This document shows, piece after piece, positions 43,301-57,484 of a stretch of 64,000 nucleotides of DNA. The stretch is taken from NCBI RefSeq assembly GCF_014203645.1, contig NZ_JACHJL010000001.1:372001-436000 (forward strand), written 5' to 3'. The stretch is from Streptomyces zagrosensis (lineage in GTDB: Bacteria > Actinomycetota > Actinomycetes > Streptomycetales > Streptomycetaceae). The notes under the pieces were generated by a model that was not told the origin of the DNA, searched no databases, and saw nothing but the letters and a program-made list of their open reading frames with translations. Position numbers and translations under genes: made by a program. The number at the start of each line of letters is the position of its first letter. The stretch's first letter is position 1.

Positions 43301-44716
43301 ATGTCCGCACTTACGTCGTCGTCTGCGCCACCACGCCAACGCCTCGGGCTGTCCCTGCTCGTGCTGGCTGCCGCGCAACTCGTCATCGCGCTCGACTTCA
43401 ACATCGTCTACGTCGCGTTGCCGAGCATTCAGGACGGCCTTGGCTTCTCCGAGCAGGACTTGCAGTGGGTGGTCAGCGCCTATGTGGTGGCCACCGGCGG
43501 CTTTTTGCTACTCGGCGGCCGGGCCACCGACCTGCTGGGCCGACGTCGGATGTTCGTCCTCGCCGCCATGTTGTACGCCGTCTCCTCCCTCATCGGTGGC
43601 CTGTCCGACACGGCCTGGCTGCTGGTCGCCGTGCGTGCCGTGCAGGGCATCGGCGGCTCACTGCTCTTTCCCGCCACCCTCTCCCTGATCAACACGATCT
43701 ACGAGGAAGGCCCGCGCCGTAACAAGGCGTTGGCCGTTTGGGGTGCGGCCGGAGCCGGCGGGCTGTGCTTCGGCTCGCTGCTTGGCGGCGTGCTGGTGGA
43801 GGCGTTCGACTGGCCATCGGTCTTCTTGGTCAACGTCCCCTTGGCCGGGGCCATCGCGCTCGCCGGGTGGCTGCTCTTTCCCGCCGACCCGCCGCTGTCC
43901 CGTAAGCGGGACTTCGATGTGCTGGGCGCTTTGACCGCGACATCGGGCATCACGTTGCTGGTCTTCGTCCTGGTTCGCGGGCCCGATGCGGGCTGGTCCA
44001 GCGCCTCCACGGTGAGCTGCGCGCTGTGCGCGCTGCTGCTGCTCGTCGCGTTCGCGGTCATCGAAACGCGAACCCGCGATCCGCTCACCCCGGCACGGCT
44101 GTTCGCGCACCGCTCGCTGGTGGCCGCCATGGCACTGGCCGCCGTCTTCAACGCCACCTTCGCCTCGGTCCCCTACTTCCTGACCCGCTACTTCCAGGTC
44201 GTACACGGCTACAGCGCGCTCAATACGGGCCTGGCCTTCTTGCTGCCGGCCGTGATGGTTGCGGCCGGAACCCAGGTCGGAGAGCGGGCCATCGCCGCCT
44301 TCGGTGTGCGCGTCACGCTGCTCGGCGGAATGCTGCTCGGCGCGGCCGGAGCCGCTGCGCTCGCTGTGGGCTTCACCGACGACGGCTCCTACGGACGCCT
44401 CGTGCCGGGCCTGGTACTGCTGAGCCTGGGTCAAGGGGCGGCCTGGACCGCCATGTGGATCGTGGCCGCCTCCGGCGTCGCCCCCGGCGACCAGGGCATC
44501 GCCTCGGGGCTCGCCTCCACCACGCTCCAGGTAGGCGGCGCCGTTGGCCTCGCCATCTTGGTCGCCGTCGCCAACACGCACAGTGACGGACTGAGCGGCG
44601 TTGCACTGCACGATGGCTTGATCGACGGCATTCGCCTGGTCAGCTATCTGATCGCGGCCGGAATCTGCTGCGGGGCGCTGGTGCTCCTCGCGCTGAGGAG
44701 GGCTCCAGGCCGGTAA
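43301..44716 (+). CDS. MFS exporter (DHA2/EmrB-QacA type)
   Basis: 471 residues with about 14 hydrophobic helices. The first-loop signature is LGGRATDLLGRRRMFV (motif A), and the first helix has LDFNIVYVALPSIQ (motif D1 of DHA2 transporters). A proton-driven multidrug exporter that would fit secretion of the lipopeptide. It is 111 bp upstream of the KAS III gene on the same strand, so probably co-transcribed. The ATG is weakly supported by GGGGGG 12 nt upstream. Confidence 0.85.
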   Translation: MSALTSSSAPPRQRLGLSLLVLAAAQLVIALDFNIVYVALPSIQDGLGFSEQDLQWVVSAYVVATGGFLLLGGRATDLLGRRRMFVLAAMLYAVSSLIGGLSDTAWLLVAVRAVQGIGGSLLFPATLSLINTIYEEGPRRNKALAVWGAAGAGGLCFGSLLGGVLVEAFDWPSVFLVNVPLAGAIALAGWLLFPADPPLSRKRDFDVLGALTATSGITLLVFVLVRGPDAGWSSASTVSCALCALLLLVAFAVIETRTRDPLTPARLFAHRSLVAAMALAAVFNATFASVPYFLTRYFQVVHGYSALNTGLAFLLPAVMVAAGTQVGERAIAAFGVRVTLLGGMLLGAAGAAALAVGFTDDGSYGRLVPGLVLLSLGQGAAWTAMWIVAASGVAPGDQGIASGLASTTLQVGGAVGLAILVAVANTHSDGLSGVALHDGLIDGIRLVSYLIAAGICCGALVLLALRRAPGR

Positions 44717-44827
44717 CGGTCGCTAGCCCAACAGCCCCACGTTCACCGCCCGCCGCCTCGGGCGGGCTCCCCTTCCCCTACTCATCACCTCACCTTCACC
44801 CCGTGCATGCCGATTGAGGAGACCGCT

Positions 44828-45973
44828 GTGCCCAGCGCCGACCCACCCCCCGAACCCGACGATCGACCGCACCCGTCCGGCCCGCGGGCGGCTGGCGGAC
44901 GGCGAGAGCGCGCCGCCGTACTGTGTGGGCTCGCAGGTTGGGTGCCGCCTCGCATCGTCACCAACGATGAGTTGTCGCAGCGTCTTGACACCAGTGATGA
45001 GTGGATCAGGACGCGTACCGGTATCGGTCAGCGGCACTTCGTCGAACCCGGTCAGGCCACCTCGGACCTCGCCGTCGAGGCCGGTCGCCGGGCCCTGGAG
45101 TCGGCCGGTATCGCCCAGGTGGACGCCCTCGTCGTCGCCACCACCACCCCCGACCGGAGCTGCCCGGCCACCGCCCCGCTGGTGGCCCACCGGCTCGGCC
45201 TCACGGGCGCGGCGGCGTTCGATGTGAGCGCCGTGTGCACCGGGTTCGTCTACGGGCTCGCCTCGGCCGCCGGCCTGATCACAGCGGGTGTCGCAACCCG
45301 GGTCCTATTGATCGGCGCGGACACCTACTCGGCCATCGTGGACCCGGATGACCGTACGAACGCGATCATCTTCGGCGATGGTGCCGGAGCGGTCGTGCTA
45401 CGCGCCGGACACTCCGAAGAGCCGGGCGCCATCGGCCACTTCGACCTCGGCAGCGACGGCGCCGGGGAAGAACTGATCATCGTGGCGGCGGGCGGCTCCC
45501 GCCAGCGCTCCACACCGGGTGAGGTCAGCCGCGCCGATCGGCACTTCGCCATGCAGGGAAAGGCGGTCTACCGACACGCCATCACCCGCATGTCGGCATC
45601 GGCCCGCGCCTCGCTCACCGCCGCGGACTGGAAGGTGGACGAGGTCGATCACTTCGTGCCCCACCAGGCCAACCAGCGCATCTTGCGCGCGGTCGCCGAC
45701 GACCTCGGTCTACCGCCTGAACGGTGCGTCTCCAACGTCGAGTCGGTCGGCAACACCGGTGCCGCCTCCATTCCGCTGGCGCTCGCGGACGCGGCGGCGC
45801 GCAAGGTCATCGAGCCCGGCGACCGGGTTCTGCTCACCGCCTTCGGCGGCGGCCTGACCTGGGGTTCGTGCCTGTTGAGCTGGCCCACCCTGGCACCTCG
45901 TACGCCGTCCGCACCCACGACAGTCACACCTGTATCCGCACCCGCAGAAGAGGGAGGACCTCACGCGTCATGA
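44828..45973 (+). CDS. Beta-ketoacyl-ACP synthase III (FabH-like)
   Basis: 381 residues. The Cys-His-Asn triad is visible: Cys137 in SAVCTGFVYGL, His in DHFVPHQANQR, Asn in SVGNTGAASIP. N-terminal extension of about 35 Pro/Arg-rich residues compared with housekeeping FabH. GTG at 44828 follows GAGGAG by 6 nt; an ATG at 44807 is in frame without a ribosome site. Its stop overlaps the ACP start by ATGA, so it works with that ACP. It is not part of the canonical five-gene INLP set; it may make the short beta-oxoacyl chain that is converted to the unsaturated acyl group used later. Confidence 0.85.
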   Translation: MPSADPPPEPDDRPHPSGPRAAGGRRERAAVLCGLAGWVPPRIVTNDELSQRLDTSDEWIRTRTGIGQRHFVEPGQATSDLAVEAGRRALESAGIAQVDALVVATTTPDRSCPATAPLVAHRLGLTGAAAFDVSAVCTGFVYGLASAAGLITAGVATRVLLIGADTYSAIVDPDDRTNAIIFGDGAGAVVLRAGHSEEPGAIGHFDLGSDGAGEELIIVAAGGSRQRSTPGEVSRADRHFAMQGKAVYRHAITRMSASARASLTAADWKVDEVDHFVPHQANQRILRAVADDLGLPPERCVSNVESVGNTGAASIPLALADAAARKVIEPGDRVLLTAFGGGLTWGSCLLSWPTLAPRTPSAPTTVTPVSAPAEEGGPHAS

Positions 45974-46206
45974 GCGCCACCTATGACCAGCTCATCGCCT
46001 TGCTGACCAAGTTGCACGAGGCGCCGCCGGGTGACATCACCCCGGATGTCACCTACGCGGAGCTCGACGTCGATTCGCTGACTCTCGTCGAGATCAGCAT
46101 GCACGTCGAACGTGAACTGGGCGTCAGCATCGAGGACAACGAGCTGCACCCCGACCTCAGTCTCGGCGCGACCGCCAAGCTCATTGACGAACGGCTCGCC
46201 TCATAG
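45970..46206 (+). CDS. Acyl carrier protein paired with KAS III
   Basis: 78 residues with the phosphopantetheine site [10 protein letters not shown] (Ser in DSL). Acidic helical ACP composition. The start overlaps the KAS III stop (ATGA). It is distinct from the second ACP at 49589, so the cluster has two carrier proteins, probably one for chain building and one for the amination/isonitrile steps. Confidence 0.85.
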   Translation: MSATYDQLIALLTKLHEAPPGDITPDVTYAELDVDSLTLVEISMHVERELGVSIEDNELHPDLSLGATAKLIDERLAS

Positions 46207-46274
46207 CCGTACGCGCCCTTTCCCAGCCACTTCTGATCACCGCGGCTTCACCCATTCCCCGAAAGGCAGTCACC

Positions 46275-47162
46275 ATGGAGATCATCCCGCAGGAAGGCAA
46301 GACGCTCGGCGCCGCCGTGCACGGATTCAACTACGCCAGTGCTTCCGAGGCGGATATCAAAAAACTCAAGGAAGCCATCTACACGCAGAAGATCGCGGTC
46401 CTCAAGGGGCAGGACCTTTCGCCCGAGCAGTTCCTGGAGCTCGGCAAGCGGCTCGGTCGTCCGGAGACCTACTACGAGCCGATGTACCAGCACCCCGAGG
46501 TCGAGGAGATCTTCGTTTCCTCGAACGTTCCCAAGGACGGGAAGCAGATCGGGGTACCGAAGACCGGCAAGTTCTGGCACGCCGACTACATGTTCATGCC
46601 GGACCCGTTCGGCATCACCCTGATCTACCCGCAGGTCATTCCGCAGAAGAACCGCGGCACCTACTTCATCGACATGGGCAAGGCGTACGAGGCGCTGCCC
46701 GAAAACCTGAAGAAGGCGGCAGCGGGCACGCAGTGCAAGCACTCCGTGCGCAAGTACTTCAAGATTCGCCCGCACGATGTCTACCGGCCGATCTCCGAAA
46801 TCATCGAGGAGGTCGAGACCAAGACTCCGCCGGTGGTGCAGCCCACCACCTTCACGCACCCGATGACCGGGGAGACGGTGCTCTACCTCAGCGAGGGCTT
46901 CACCGTGGACATCCAGGACGCGGAGGGCAAGCCGCTGGAGACCGACTTGCTGCACGAGCTCTTCGAGGCCACCGGGCAGCTTGACGAAACCTTCACGCAC
47001 CCCAACATCCACCTCCAGAGCTTCGAGAAGGGCGACTTGCTGGTCTGGGACAACCGCAGCCTCATCCACCGCGCCCTGCACACCTCCGCTCCGGAGCCGA
47101 CCGTCTCCTTCCGGGTCACCGTGCACGACGAGCGCAAGCTCTTCGACGGAATCGCGGCCTGA
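46275..47162 (+). CDS. scoE: Non-heme Fe(II) isonitrile synthase, ScoE-like (TauD superfamily)
   Basis: 295 residues. Iron ligands read as His102, Asp104 (FWHADYMF) and His265 (LIHRALHTS); the spacing agrees with ScoE of S. coeruleorubidus (His132/Asp134/His295, from memory). The enzyme converts an N-carboxymethyl beta-amino fatty acid to the isonitrile by two oxidations with 2-oxoglutarate and O2, with loss of CO2. Other ScoE-like blocks: [18 protein letters not shown] (Tyr pair), [12 protein letters not shown]. The stop overlaps the scoD start (TGATG). Homologue of Mtb Rv0097. Confidence 0.9.
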   Translation: MEIIPQEGKTLGAAVHGFNYASASEADIKKLKEAIYTQKIAVLKGQDLSPEQFLELGKRLGRPETYYEPMYQHPEVEEIFVSSNVPKDGKQIGVPKTGKFWHADYMFMPDPFGITLIYPQVIPQKNRGTYFIDMGKAYEALPENLKKAAAGTQCKHSVRKYFKIRPHDVYRPISEIIEEVETKTPPVVQPTTFTHPMTGETVLYLSEGFTVDIQDAEGKPLETDLLHELFEATGQLDETFTHPNIHLQSFEKGDLLVWDNRSLIHRALHTSAPEPTVSFRVTVHDERKLFDGIAA

Positions 47163-47719
47163 TGAGCCCGCACGCCACCGATCAGGCCGTCGGCACTCCG
47201 CCTTCGGCGCCGGAGTGGTATCCCACCGACGAGAATCTCCTCGCCCCGGTGCTGCGCCCGTACAAGGAGAACTGCAAGTACCTGCTCTCCGCGGAGGTCG
47301 GCACCAGTGCCGGGCATGGCACGGCGCGCTGCACGTTCGCCATTCCGGAGTCGTGCTATATCGACGACACGGGGCATCTGAACGCGGTCGAGGTGAACAT
47401 CTGCTACAACCAGATGATGTATTACCTGGTCGCCAAGTCCGTGCAGGAAGGGCTCATGCCGGGGTTTGCCTCCTGGACGATGGAGGACTACTGGCGGCAC
47501 CAGCTTCCAGACATTCTCATCGCAAGATTCGGCAGCAATTTCCGGCGGCCGATCAACCCCCGTTCATTCTCCGGTGAGATGACCTTCCTTTCCATTACCC
47601 GGCGTACGCCAGGCGGCGGCAATCCCATGTTGTTCGCCGAGACGTCGTACCGGTATTGGGACGCCGACGGCGGTCGCTGCGACGGCGAGGTCACCCTCGC
47701 CTTTGTCAACGTCGCCTAG
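47162..47719 (+). CDS. scoD: FcoT/ScoD-like hotdog-fold enzyme
   Basis: 185 residues, hotdog fold. NAVEVNICYNQMMYYLVAK is the central helix with its active-site region; the second half carries FRRPINPRSFSGEMTFLSI. It resembles Mtb FcoT (Rv0098) and ScoD, which were described as thioesterase homologues adding glycine across the alpha,beta-double bond of the carrier-bound acyl chain and/or releasing the product. The start overlaps the scoE stop by one base (TGATG). Confidence 0.87.
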   Translation: MSPHATDQAVGTPPSAPEWYPTDENLLAPVLRPYKENCKYLLSAEVGTSAGHGTARCTFAIPESCYIDDTGHLNAVEVNICYNQMMYYLVAKSVQEGLMPGFASWTMEDYWRHQLPDILIARFGSNFRRPINPRSFSGEMTFLSITRRTPGGGNPMLFAETSYRYWDADGGRCDGEVTLAFVNVA

Positions 47720-47813
47720 CCGTCACCTTCACACAGCAATAACACCCGCCGTGGTGCGCGCCGCCGGAACGGGCGGCGGCCCGCACCACGGACCGAATGC
47801 GGAGGCGCAGGAC

Positions 47814-49541
47814 ATGGCCGATTCCACGATGACGCGTACAGCGGACAGCAGGCTTCACCACCCGAACCTGCACACCCTCGACGAGACGGCACGCTTTCAC
47901 GCCGAGCGCCAGCCGGACGTCCCGGCCGTGCTGTGCGAGGGCCGTGTCCTGACGTATGGGCAACTTCACCGGGAGAGCAACCGCATCGCGCACGCCATCA
48001 AGGCCGCTGGCCTTGGCCCCGGCACGCGCGTCGCCTACCTCGGCAAGGAGTCCGAGCACTACTACGAGATCCTCTTCGGCTGCGCCAAGAGCGAGACCGT
48101 GCTCGTCCCCATAAACTGGCGGCTGACCGCGCCCGAGGTCAGCCACATCCTGCGCGACTCCGGCAGTGAACTGCTGTTCCTGGAGGCGGAGTTCGCACCG
48201 GTCATCGACCGGCTGCCGGACGCCGCCCCCGCGACGGTGGTTCGGCTGGGCACCACCGGCGCCACGCAGGCAGCCACCACGCCTCCCGGTACCGCCACCT
48301 CTCCGACCGCCACTCCAGCGGCGGGACGCACCGCCACCCCAGCCGCGGGACGCACCGACGCCGCACCCAGTGGCGCGCCCGCCGCCGCGGCCACCGACTT
48401 CGCCACCTGGAAGCGCGCGCACCCGGACACCGACCTGAGCTGCGAGGTGACCCAGGACACCGCCGTCGCCCAGATCTACACCAGCGGCACCACGGGGCTA
48501 CCCAAGGGCGTGGTGCTCGCGCACCGCAGCTTCTTCGCCATCCGCGACGCCCTCGCCTCCGAGGGCCTTGACTGGATCGACTGGCGCGCCGGTGACATCG
48601 CGCTGATCGGCATCCCCGGGTTCCACGTCGGTGGCCTGTGGTGGGCGACGCAGAACTTCAACGCGGGCGTCACCGTCGTCGCGATGCGCGCGTTCGCCGC
48701 CCACGATGCCAACGCCCTCATCAAGCAACTGGGCATCACCACCGCCTGCGTGGTGCCCGCCATGCTGCGCATGATGCTCGCCGAGCCGGGCATGGCCCCC
48801 GAGGACTTCCACACCCTGCGCAAGATCGTCTACGGCGGCTCGCCCATCTCCGAGGCGCTGCTGGAGCAGAGCCTGGCCATGTTCGGCTGTGAGTTTGCCC
48901 AGATCTACGGGCTGACCGAGACCGGCAACACGGCCGTCTGCCTCCCCCCGGCCGCCCACATCCCCGGCCACCCCCGGATGAAGGCCGCGGGCCACCCGTA
49001 CCCCGGCGTACGCGCCAAGATCATCGATGGCGACGGGGAGCCGTTGCCGACCGGGAGCGTAGGCGAGGTGTGCCTGGCCACCCCGGCGCGCATGATCGAA
49101 TACTGGGGCCTGCCGGACAAGACGCGCGAGACGCTCGTCGGCGAGTGGATTCACACCGGGGACGCCGGATATCTGGACGAGGACGGCTACGTCTTCATCA
49201 GCGACCGAATCAAGGACGCCGTGATCGTCGCCGGTGAGAATGTCTATCCGGCCGAGATCGAGGGCGCCCTAGAAGGGCACCCCGCGGTAGCCGAGGCATG
49301 TGTGGTGGGCGCGCCCGACGAACGCTGGGGCGAAACCATCCACGCCTTCGTCGTCGTCGCCCCAGGCCAGCAGCCCACCCCCAGGGATTTGCACCGCTTC
49401 TTGGTGGAACGGCTCGCCAGCTTCAAGTTGCCCGCCCACTACGAGTTCATCGATCAGGTGCCGCGCAACCCCAGCGGCAAGATCCTCCGCCGCGAACTGC
49501 GCGACCGCTTCTGGAAGGACGCGGAGCGCAAGGTCAACTGA
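47814..49541 (+). CDS. scoC: Fatty acyl-ACP ligase, ScoC/FadD10-like
   Basis: 575 residues of the adenylate-forming family: A3 loop YTSGTTGLPKGVV, A5 YGLTETGN, A7 GEWIHTGDAGYLDEDGY, A10 NPSGKILRR. It activates a fatty acid with ATP and loads it on the carrier protein ScoB. An odd insert (residues about 150-195) carries the repeat TATPAAGRTATPAAGRTDAA between the N-terminal domain and the A3 loop. The ATG at 47814 follows GGAGG by 8 nt. Homologue of Mtb FadD10 (Rv0099). Confidence 0.9.
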   Translation: MADSTMTRTADSRLHHPNLHTLDETARFHAERQPDVPAVLCEGRVLTYGQLHRESNRIAHAIKAAGLGPGTRVAYLGKESEHYYEILFGCAKSETVLVPINWRLTAPEVSHILRDSGSELLFLEAEFAPVIDRLPDAAPATVVRLGTTGATQAATTPPGTATSPTATPAAGRTATPAAGRTDAAPSGAPAAAATDFATWKRAHPDTDLSCEVTQDTAVAQIYTSGTTGLPKGVVLAHRSFFAIRDALASEGLDWIDWRAGDIALIGIPGFHVGGLWWATQNFNAGVTVVAMRAFAAHDANALIKQLGITTACVVPAMLRMMLAEPGMAPEDFHTLRKIVYGGSPISEALLEQSLAMFGCEFAQIYGLTETGNTAVCLPPAAHIPGHPRMKAAGHPYPGVRAKIIDGDGEPLPTGSVGEVCLATPARMIEYWGLPDKTRETLVGEWIHTGDAGYLDEDGYVFISDRIKDAVIVAGENVYPAEIEGALEGHPAVAEACVVGAPDERWGETIHAFVVVAPGQQPTPRDLHRFLVERLASFKLPAHYEFIDQVPRNPSGKILRRELRDRFWKDAERKVN

Positions 49542-49588
49542 CCGCCGTCGCCGCAGCCCCCCGCACCCGCTACCCAAGAGAGAACGAC

Positions 49589-49832
49589 ATGTCTGAGCCC
49601 TTGACGCTGGCGACCTTCCGCGCCGACCTCGCGGAGGTGCTGCACCAGCAGCCGGATGAAGTAGACCTCAGCGAAAACCCCCTGTACGCGGGCCTGGACT
49701 CGCTACGCATCGTCAGCCTCGCCGAACGCTGGCGCGCGGCGGGCGCCGAGGTGAGCTTCGTGGAGCTCGCCGAACGCACCTCGTTCGCCGCATGGTGGGA
49801 CCTCCTGTCGGAACGCCTGTCGGGAGCCGAAC

Positions 49833-49846
<14 letters not shown>
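49589..49846 (+). CDS. scoB: Acyl carrier protein, ScoB-like
   Basis: 85 residues with the phosphopantetheine site in GLDSLRIVSLAERW (Ser in DSL). It overlaps the NRPS start by 14 bp and follows scoC by 47 bp. It is the carrier for the acyl chain through the ScoC, ScoD and NRPS steps; homologue of Mtb Rv0100. Confidence 0.9.
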
Positions 49847-54830
<4,984 letters not shown>

Positions 54831-54902
54831 ACCAAGTCGGGAACCCGGGCGGACTCCGCCCCGACTACTGAGGCGGAGTCCGAACCATCCCGAGGAGCCC
54901 GC

Positions 54903-55958
54903 ATGCATAGGAAACGGCCCGCCATCGCGGTGCTGGCCGGAGCGCTCTGCCTGGTCACGGCGGCCTGCGGCGGCAGTTCGTCGTCCACGGACACGGAGAA
55001 TGCAGGCAAGGGCGAACGCTCCGGCGCCGGCTACCCCGTCACGCTGAAGAACTGTGGGCGCACCACCACGTACACCAAGGCGCCCAGCCGCGTCGTCGTC
55101 ACGAACGGCGCCTCGGTGGCCGAGGTCTCCGCGCTGCTCGCCCTTGGCCTCGGTGACCGCATCGTGGCCAACCAGCAGTGGTACGGAGCCTCCGAGGTCG
55201 CAGGCCGAGCCAAGGCCATCAAAGAGCTGCCGGACGGTGGTATCAAGCCCAACGACGCATTCGGCATCGCGCGCGAGGCGATGCTCGGACTCCGCCCCGA
55301 CCTGGTGTTGGGGACCACCGGGTACGCATTCACCTCGGGCAACGGCTTCGCCACTCGCGACGACCTCGCCACGGTCGCCGCGAACAGCTACATCTCACCG
55401 GAGGGCTGCGACGAAGACACCTCCAAGATGACCATCGAGGACAGCTATCAACTGCTGCGCGACCTGGGCAAGATCTTCCAGGTCGAAAAGCGCGCGGAGA
55501 AGCTGATCGCCGACTCGAAGCGGCGAATCGCCGAGGTCAGCGACAAGATCCAGGCCAAGGGTGACAAGAAGAAGCCCCGGGTCATGGTGGTCTTCTCCAA
55601 CATGTCGATGGGCGGCAACGACTTCAGCTCGGTAGCGGCCAACGGCATCTGGAATGACATCCTCGCCAAGGCGGGCGGCACCAACGCCTTCTCATCGGCC
55701 ACCAAGAACACCTTCGCGGATCTGAGCAAGGAGAAGGTCGCGGCCGAACCCGTGGACGCGCTGGTGGTGATGGGGTACCAGGACAAGAACCCGGCAGCCT
55801 ACGCGCGCAAGCTGATCAAGGAGTTCCCCCAGTGGCCGGCCGCCAAGAACAACCGGTACATCGTGCTCTCCGACTCGATCTACCTTGGACCGAGCAACGA
55901 CGTGGCCGTGGACAAGCTCGGCAAGATGCTGCATCCGGAGGCGCTGGGGGACCGGTGA
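54903..55958 (+). CDS. Metallophore-binding lipoprotein of an ABC importer
   Basis: 351 residues. Signal peptide with lipobox LVTAAC at residues 18-23. PF01497-type (BtuF/FecB) fold: SRVVVTNGASVAEVSALLAL, DLVLGTTGYAF, and a C-terminal DALVVMGYQDKNPAAYARK lobe. It captures a metal complex or cobalamin-like ligand outside the membrane. It starts 72 bp after scoA, so it is probably in the same operon, and its stop overlaps the permease start (GTGA). A recapture receptor for the metallated lipopeptide is the likely role. Confidence 0.87.
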   Translation: MHRKRPAIAVLAGALCLVTAACGGSSSSTDTENAGKGERSGAGYPVTLKNCGRTTTYTKAPSRVVVTNGASVAEVSALLALGLGDRIVANQQWYGASEVAGRAKAIKELPDGGIKPNDAFGIAREAMLGLRPDLVLGTTGYAFTSGNGFATRDDLATVAANSYISPEGCDEDTSKMTIEDSYQLLRDLGKIFQVEKRAEKLIADSKRRIAEVSDKIQAKGDKKKPRVMVVFSNMSMGGNDFSSVAANGIWNDILAKAGGTNAFSSATKNTFADLSKEKVAAEPVDALVVMGYQDKNPAAYARKLIKEFPQWPAAKNNRYIVLSDSIYLGPSNDVAVDKLGKMLHPEALGDR

Positions 55959-57298
55959 GCGCGCACACCAGCGCGTGGCAGCGCACCGCGCGCACGCCCC
56001 TAGTGTCCCGCTTGCCACCGCTGTCTCATGCGCTTGCCGTGCCGTTCCCGTTCGCGCTGCCCCGCGGCCTCGCACCGCGACGTGCTGCCGCGCTGCCCCG
56101 CGGCCTCGCACGGGCGCGTAAAGCCACGCTGTCCCGCGGCCTCGCACGGGCGCGCGGTCGCGTACTGCTGCGCGTCTTCGCCGCGCGGACCGCCGACACC
56201 TCGCCCGCACCCGCCAAGGAACAGCGCCCGCCGCCCCCGTCGCACCCGGTCAAGGGCCCGCGTGGCCCGCGTATCGTCAAGATTCCCACCGCCCCGCTGC
56301 TCGTTGCCCTGCTCGCCGTGCTCGCGGCGACGATGATGGTGGCCGTGAGCATCGGCGCGGTCACCATCCCGGTGGCCGATGTCTGGCAGATCGTGTGGCA
56401 CCACCTCACGGGCAGCGGCTCCGCCGCCGACCCCGCGCTCGACCAGATCGTATGGAACTTCCGCACCCCCCGTGTGGTGCTCGCCGCACTCGTCGGCGCC
56501 GGGCTCGCGGTCTCCGGAGTGGTCTTGCAAGCGGTGGTGGCCAACCCGCTCGCCGACCCGTACGTCCTCGGCGTCTCCTCCGGCGCCTCGTTGGGCGCCG
56601 TCATGGTCATCACCATGGCCGGTGGCGCGCTCGGTGGGCTCGGCGTATCGGCCGCCGCGTTCGCCGGGGCGATGATCGCCGTCGCCCTGGTCTTCGTACT
56701 CGGCCAGACCCGAGGCCGCGTCGCCCCCACCCGACTGGTGCTCTCCGGCGTGGCGGTCGGCTATCTCTTCCTCGCCGGTACGAGCTACCTCCAGCTCCAG
56801 GCCACGCCCACCGAACTGCGCTCCGTGATGTTTTGGATGCTCGGCAGCGTCGCGGGCGCCAAATGGAACCAGCTCGGCCTGGTGAGCACCGTCGTCATCG
56901 GCAGCACGCTATTTCTGGCGCTGTTCGGCCGCCAGCTCAACGCGCTGCTCGCCGGTGATGAATCGGCCACCGCGCTCGGCGTGGACGTACACCGGCTGCG
57001 CGCCGTGCTCCTGGTGCTGTCCTCGCTGCTGACCGGCACCGTTATCGCCGTCGCCGGCGGCATCGGCTTCGTGGGGCTGATGATCCCGCATCTGGTACGC
57101 CTGGCAGTCGGCGCCGATCACCGCAGGCTACTGCCGCTCGCCGCCGTCGTCGGCTCCATCTACCTCGTCGTCGTCGATCTGCTCTCGCGCACCGTTAACC
57201 GGCCAAATGAACTGCCGCTCGGCATCCTCACCGCTCTGTTCGGGGCACCCTTCTTCCTGTGGCTGCTGCGCCGCAACAGGAGTCTGGATGCCGGATGA
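55955..57298 (+). CDS. FecCD-family permease of the ABC importer
   Basis: 447 residues; the last 335 are a typical FecCD/BtuC permease with about 9-10 helices (TPRVVLAALVGAGLAVSGVV, NPLADPYVLGVSSGASLGA, GGIGFVGLMIPHLVRLAVG with the EAA-like Gly). The first 110 residues are a hydrophilic Arg/Ala/Pro extension with three copies of (L)PRGLA from a 36-bp period DNA repeat (56057-56146). The extension is unusual; a later start, after the repeats, cannot be excluded. The GTG overlaps the lipoprotein stop (GTGA). Confidence 0.82.
   Translation: MSAHTSAWQRTARTPLVSRLPPLSHALAVPFPFALPRGLAPRRAAALPRGLARARKATLSRGLARARGRVLLRVFAARTADTSPAPAKEQRPPPPSHPVKGPRGPRIVKIPTAPLLVALLAVLAATMMVAVSIGAVTIPVADVWQIVWHHLTGSGSAADPALDQIVWNFRTPRVVLAALVGAGLAVSGVVLQAVVANPLADPYVLGVSSGASLGAVMVITMAGGALGGLGVSAAAFAGAMIAVALVFVLGQTRGRVAPTRLVLSGVAVGYLFLAGTSYLQLQATPTELRSVMFWMLGSVAGAKWNQLGLVSTVVIGSTLFLALFGRQLNALLAGDESATALGVDVHRLRAVLLVLSSLLTGTVIAVAGGIGFVGLMIPHLVRLAVGADHRRLLPLAAVVGSIYLVVVDLLSRTVNRPNELPLGILTALFGAPFFLWLLRRNRSLDAG
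56057..56146 (+). repeat. Three copies of an 18-bp unit with 36-bp period inside the permease gene
   Basis: CTGCCCCGCGGCCTCGCA at 56057-56074 and 56093-56110, and the same with one change at 56129-56146. In frame, giving LPRGLA/LPRGLA/LSRGLA. Confidence 0.9.
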
Positions 57299-57484
57299 GC
57301 GGCACGATACGAGCCCGGGACGCACACTGGCCTTCGGCGTGGGGGTCGAGGACCTGACGTTGCCCCCGGCTGCGATGGGGCCTCGACGCCGGCCCGGGAC
57401 CTTGACGCAGGCCCGGGGCCACGGCTCGACCACTGAGAACGGGAGCGACTGCCTTGGACACCGGATGGGGAGCGTGAGGACCGC

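Noticed and set aside
42676..43404. 242-residue open frame on the minus strand in the gap before the MFS gene
   Set aside because: No ribosome site, no family resemblance, runs into the MFS gene, and lacks the third-position GC bias of real genes here.
39000..44828. Zur or copper-regulator boxes and SigC-type promoters in the INLP region
   Set aside because: I looked by eye for TGAAAATGATTTTCA-like and GGGAAT-N16-20-CGTC-like sequences and saw no convincing match. A motif scan could still find weak sites.
57295..57357. 20-codon frame overlapping the permease stop
   Set aside because: Too short, no conservation evidence, ends well before the ATPase ribosome site.
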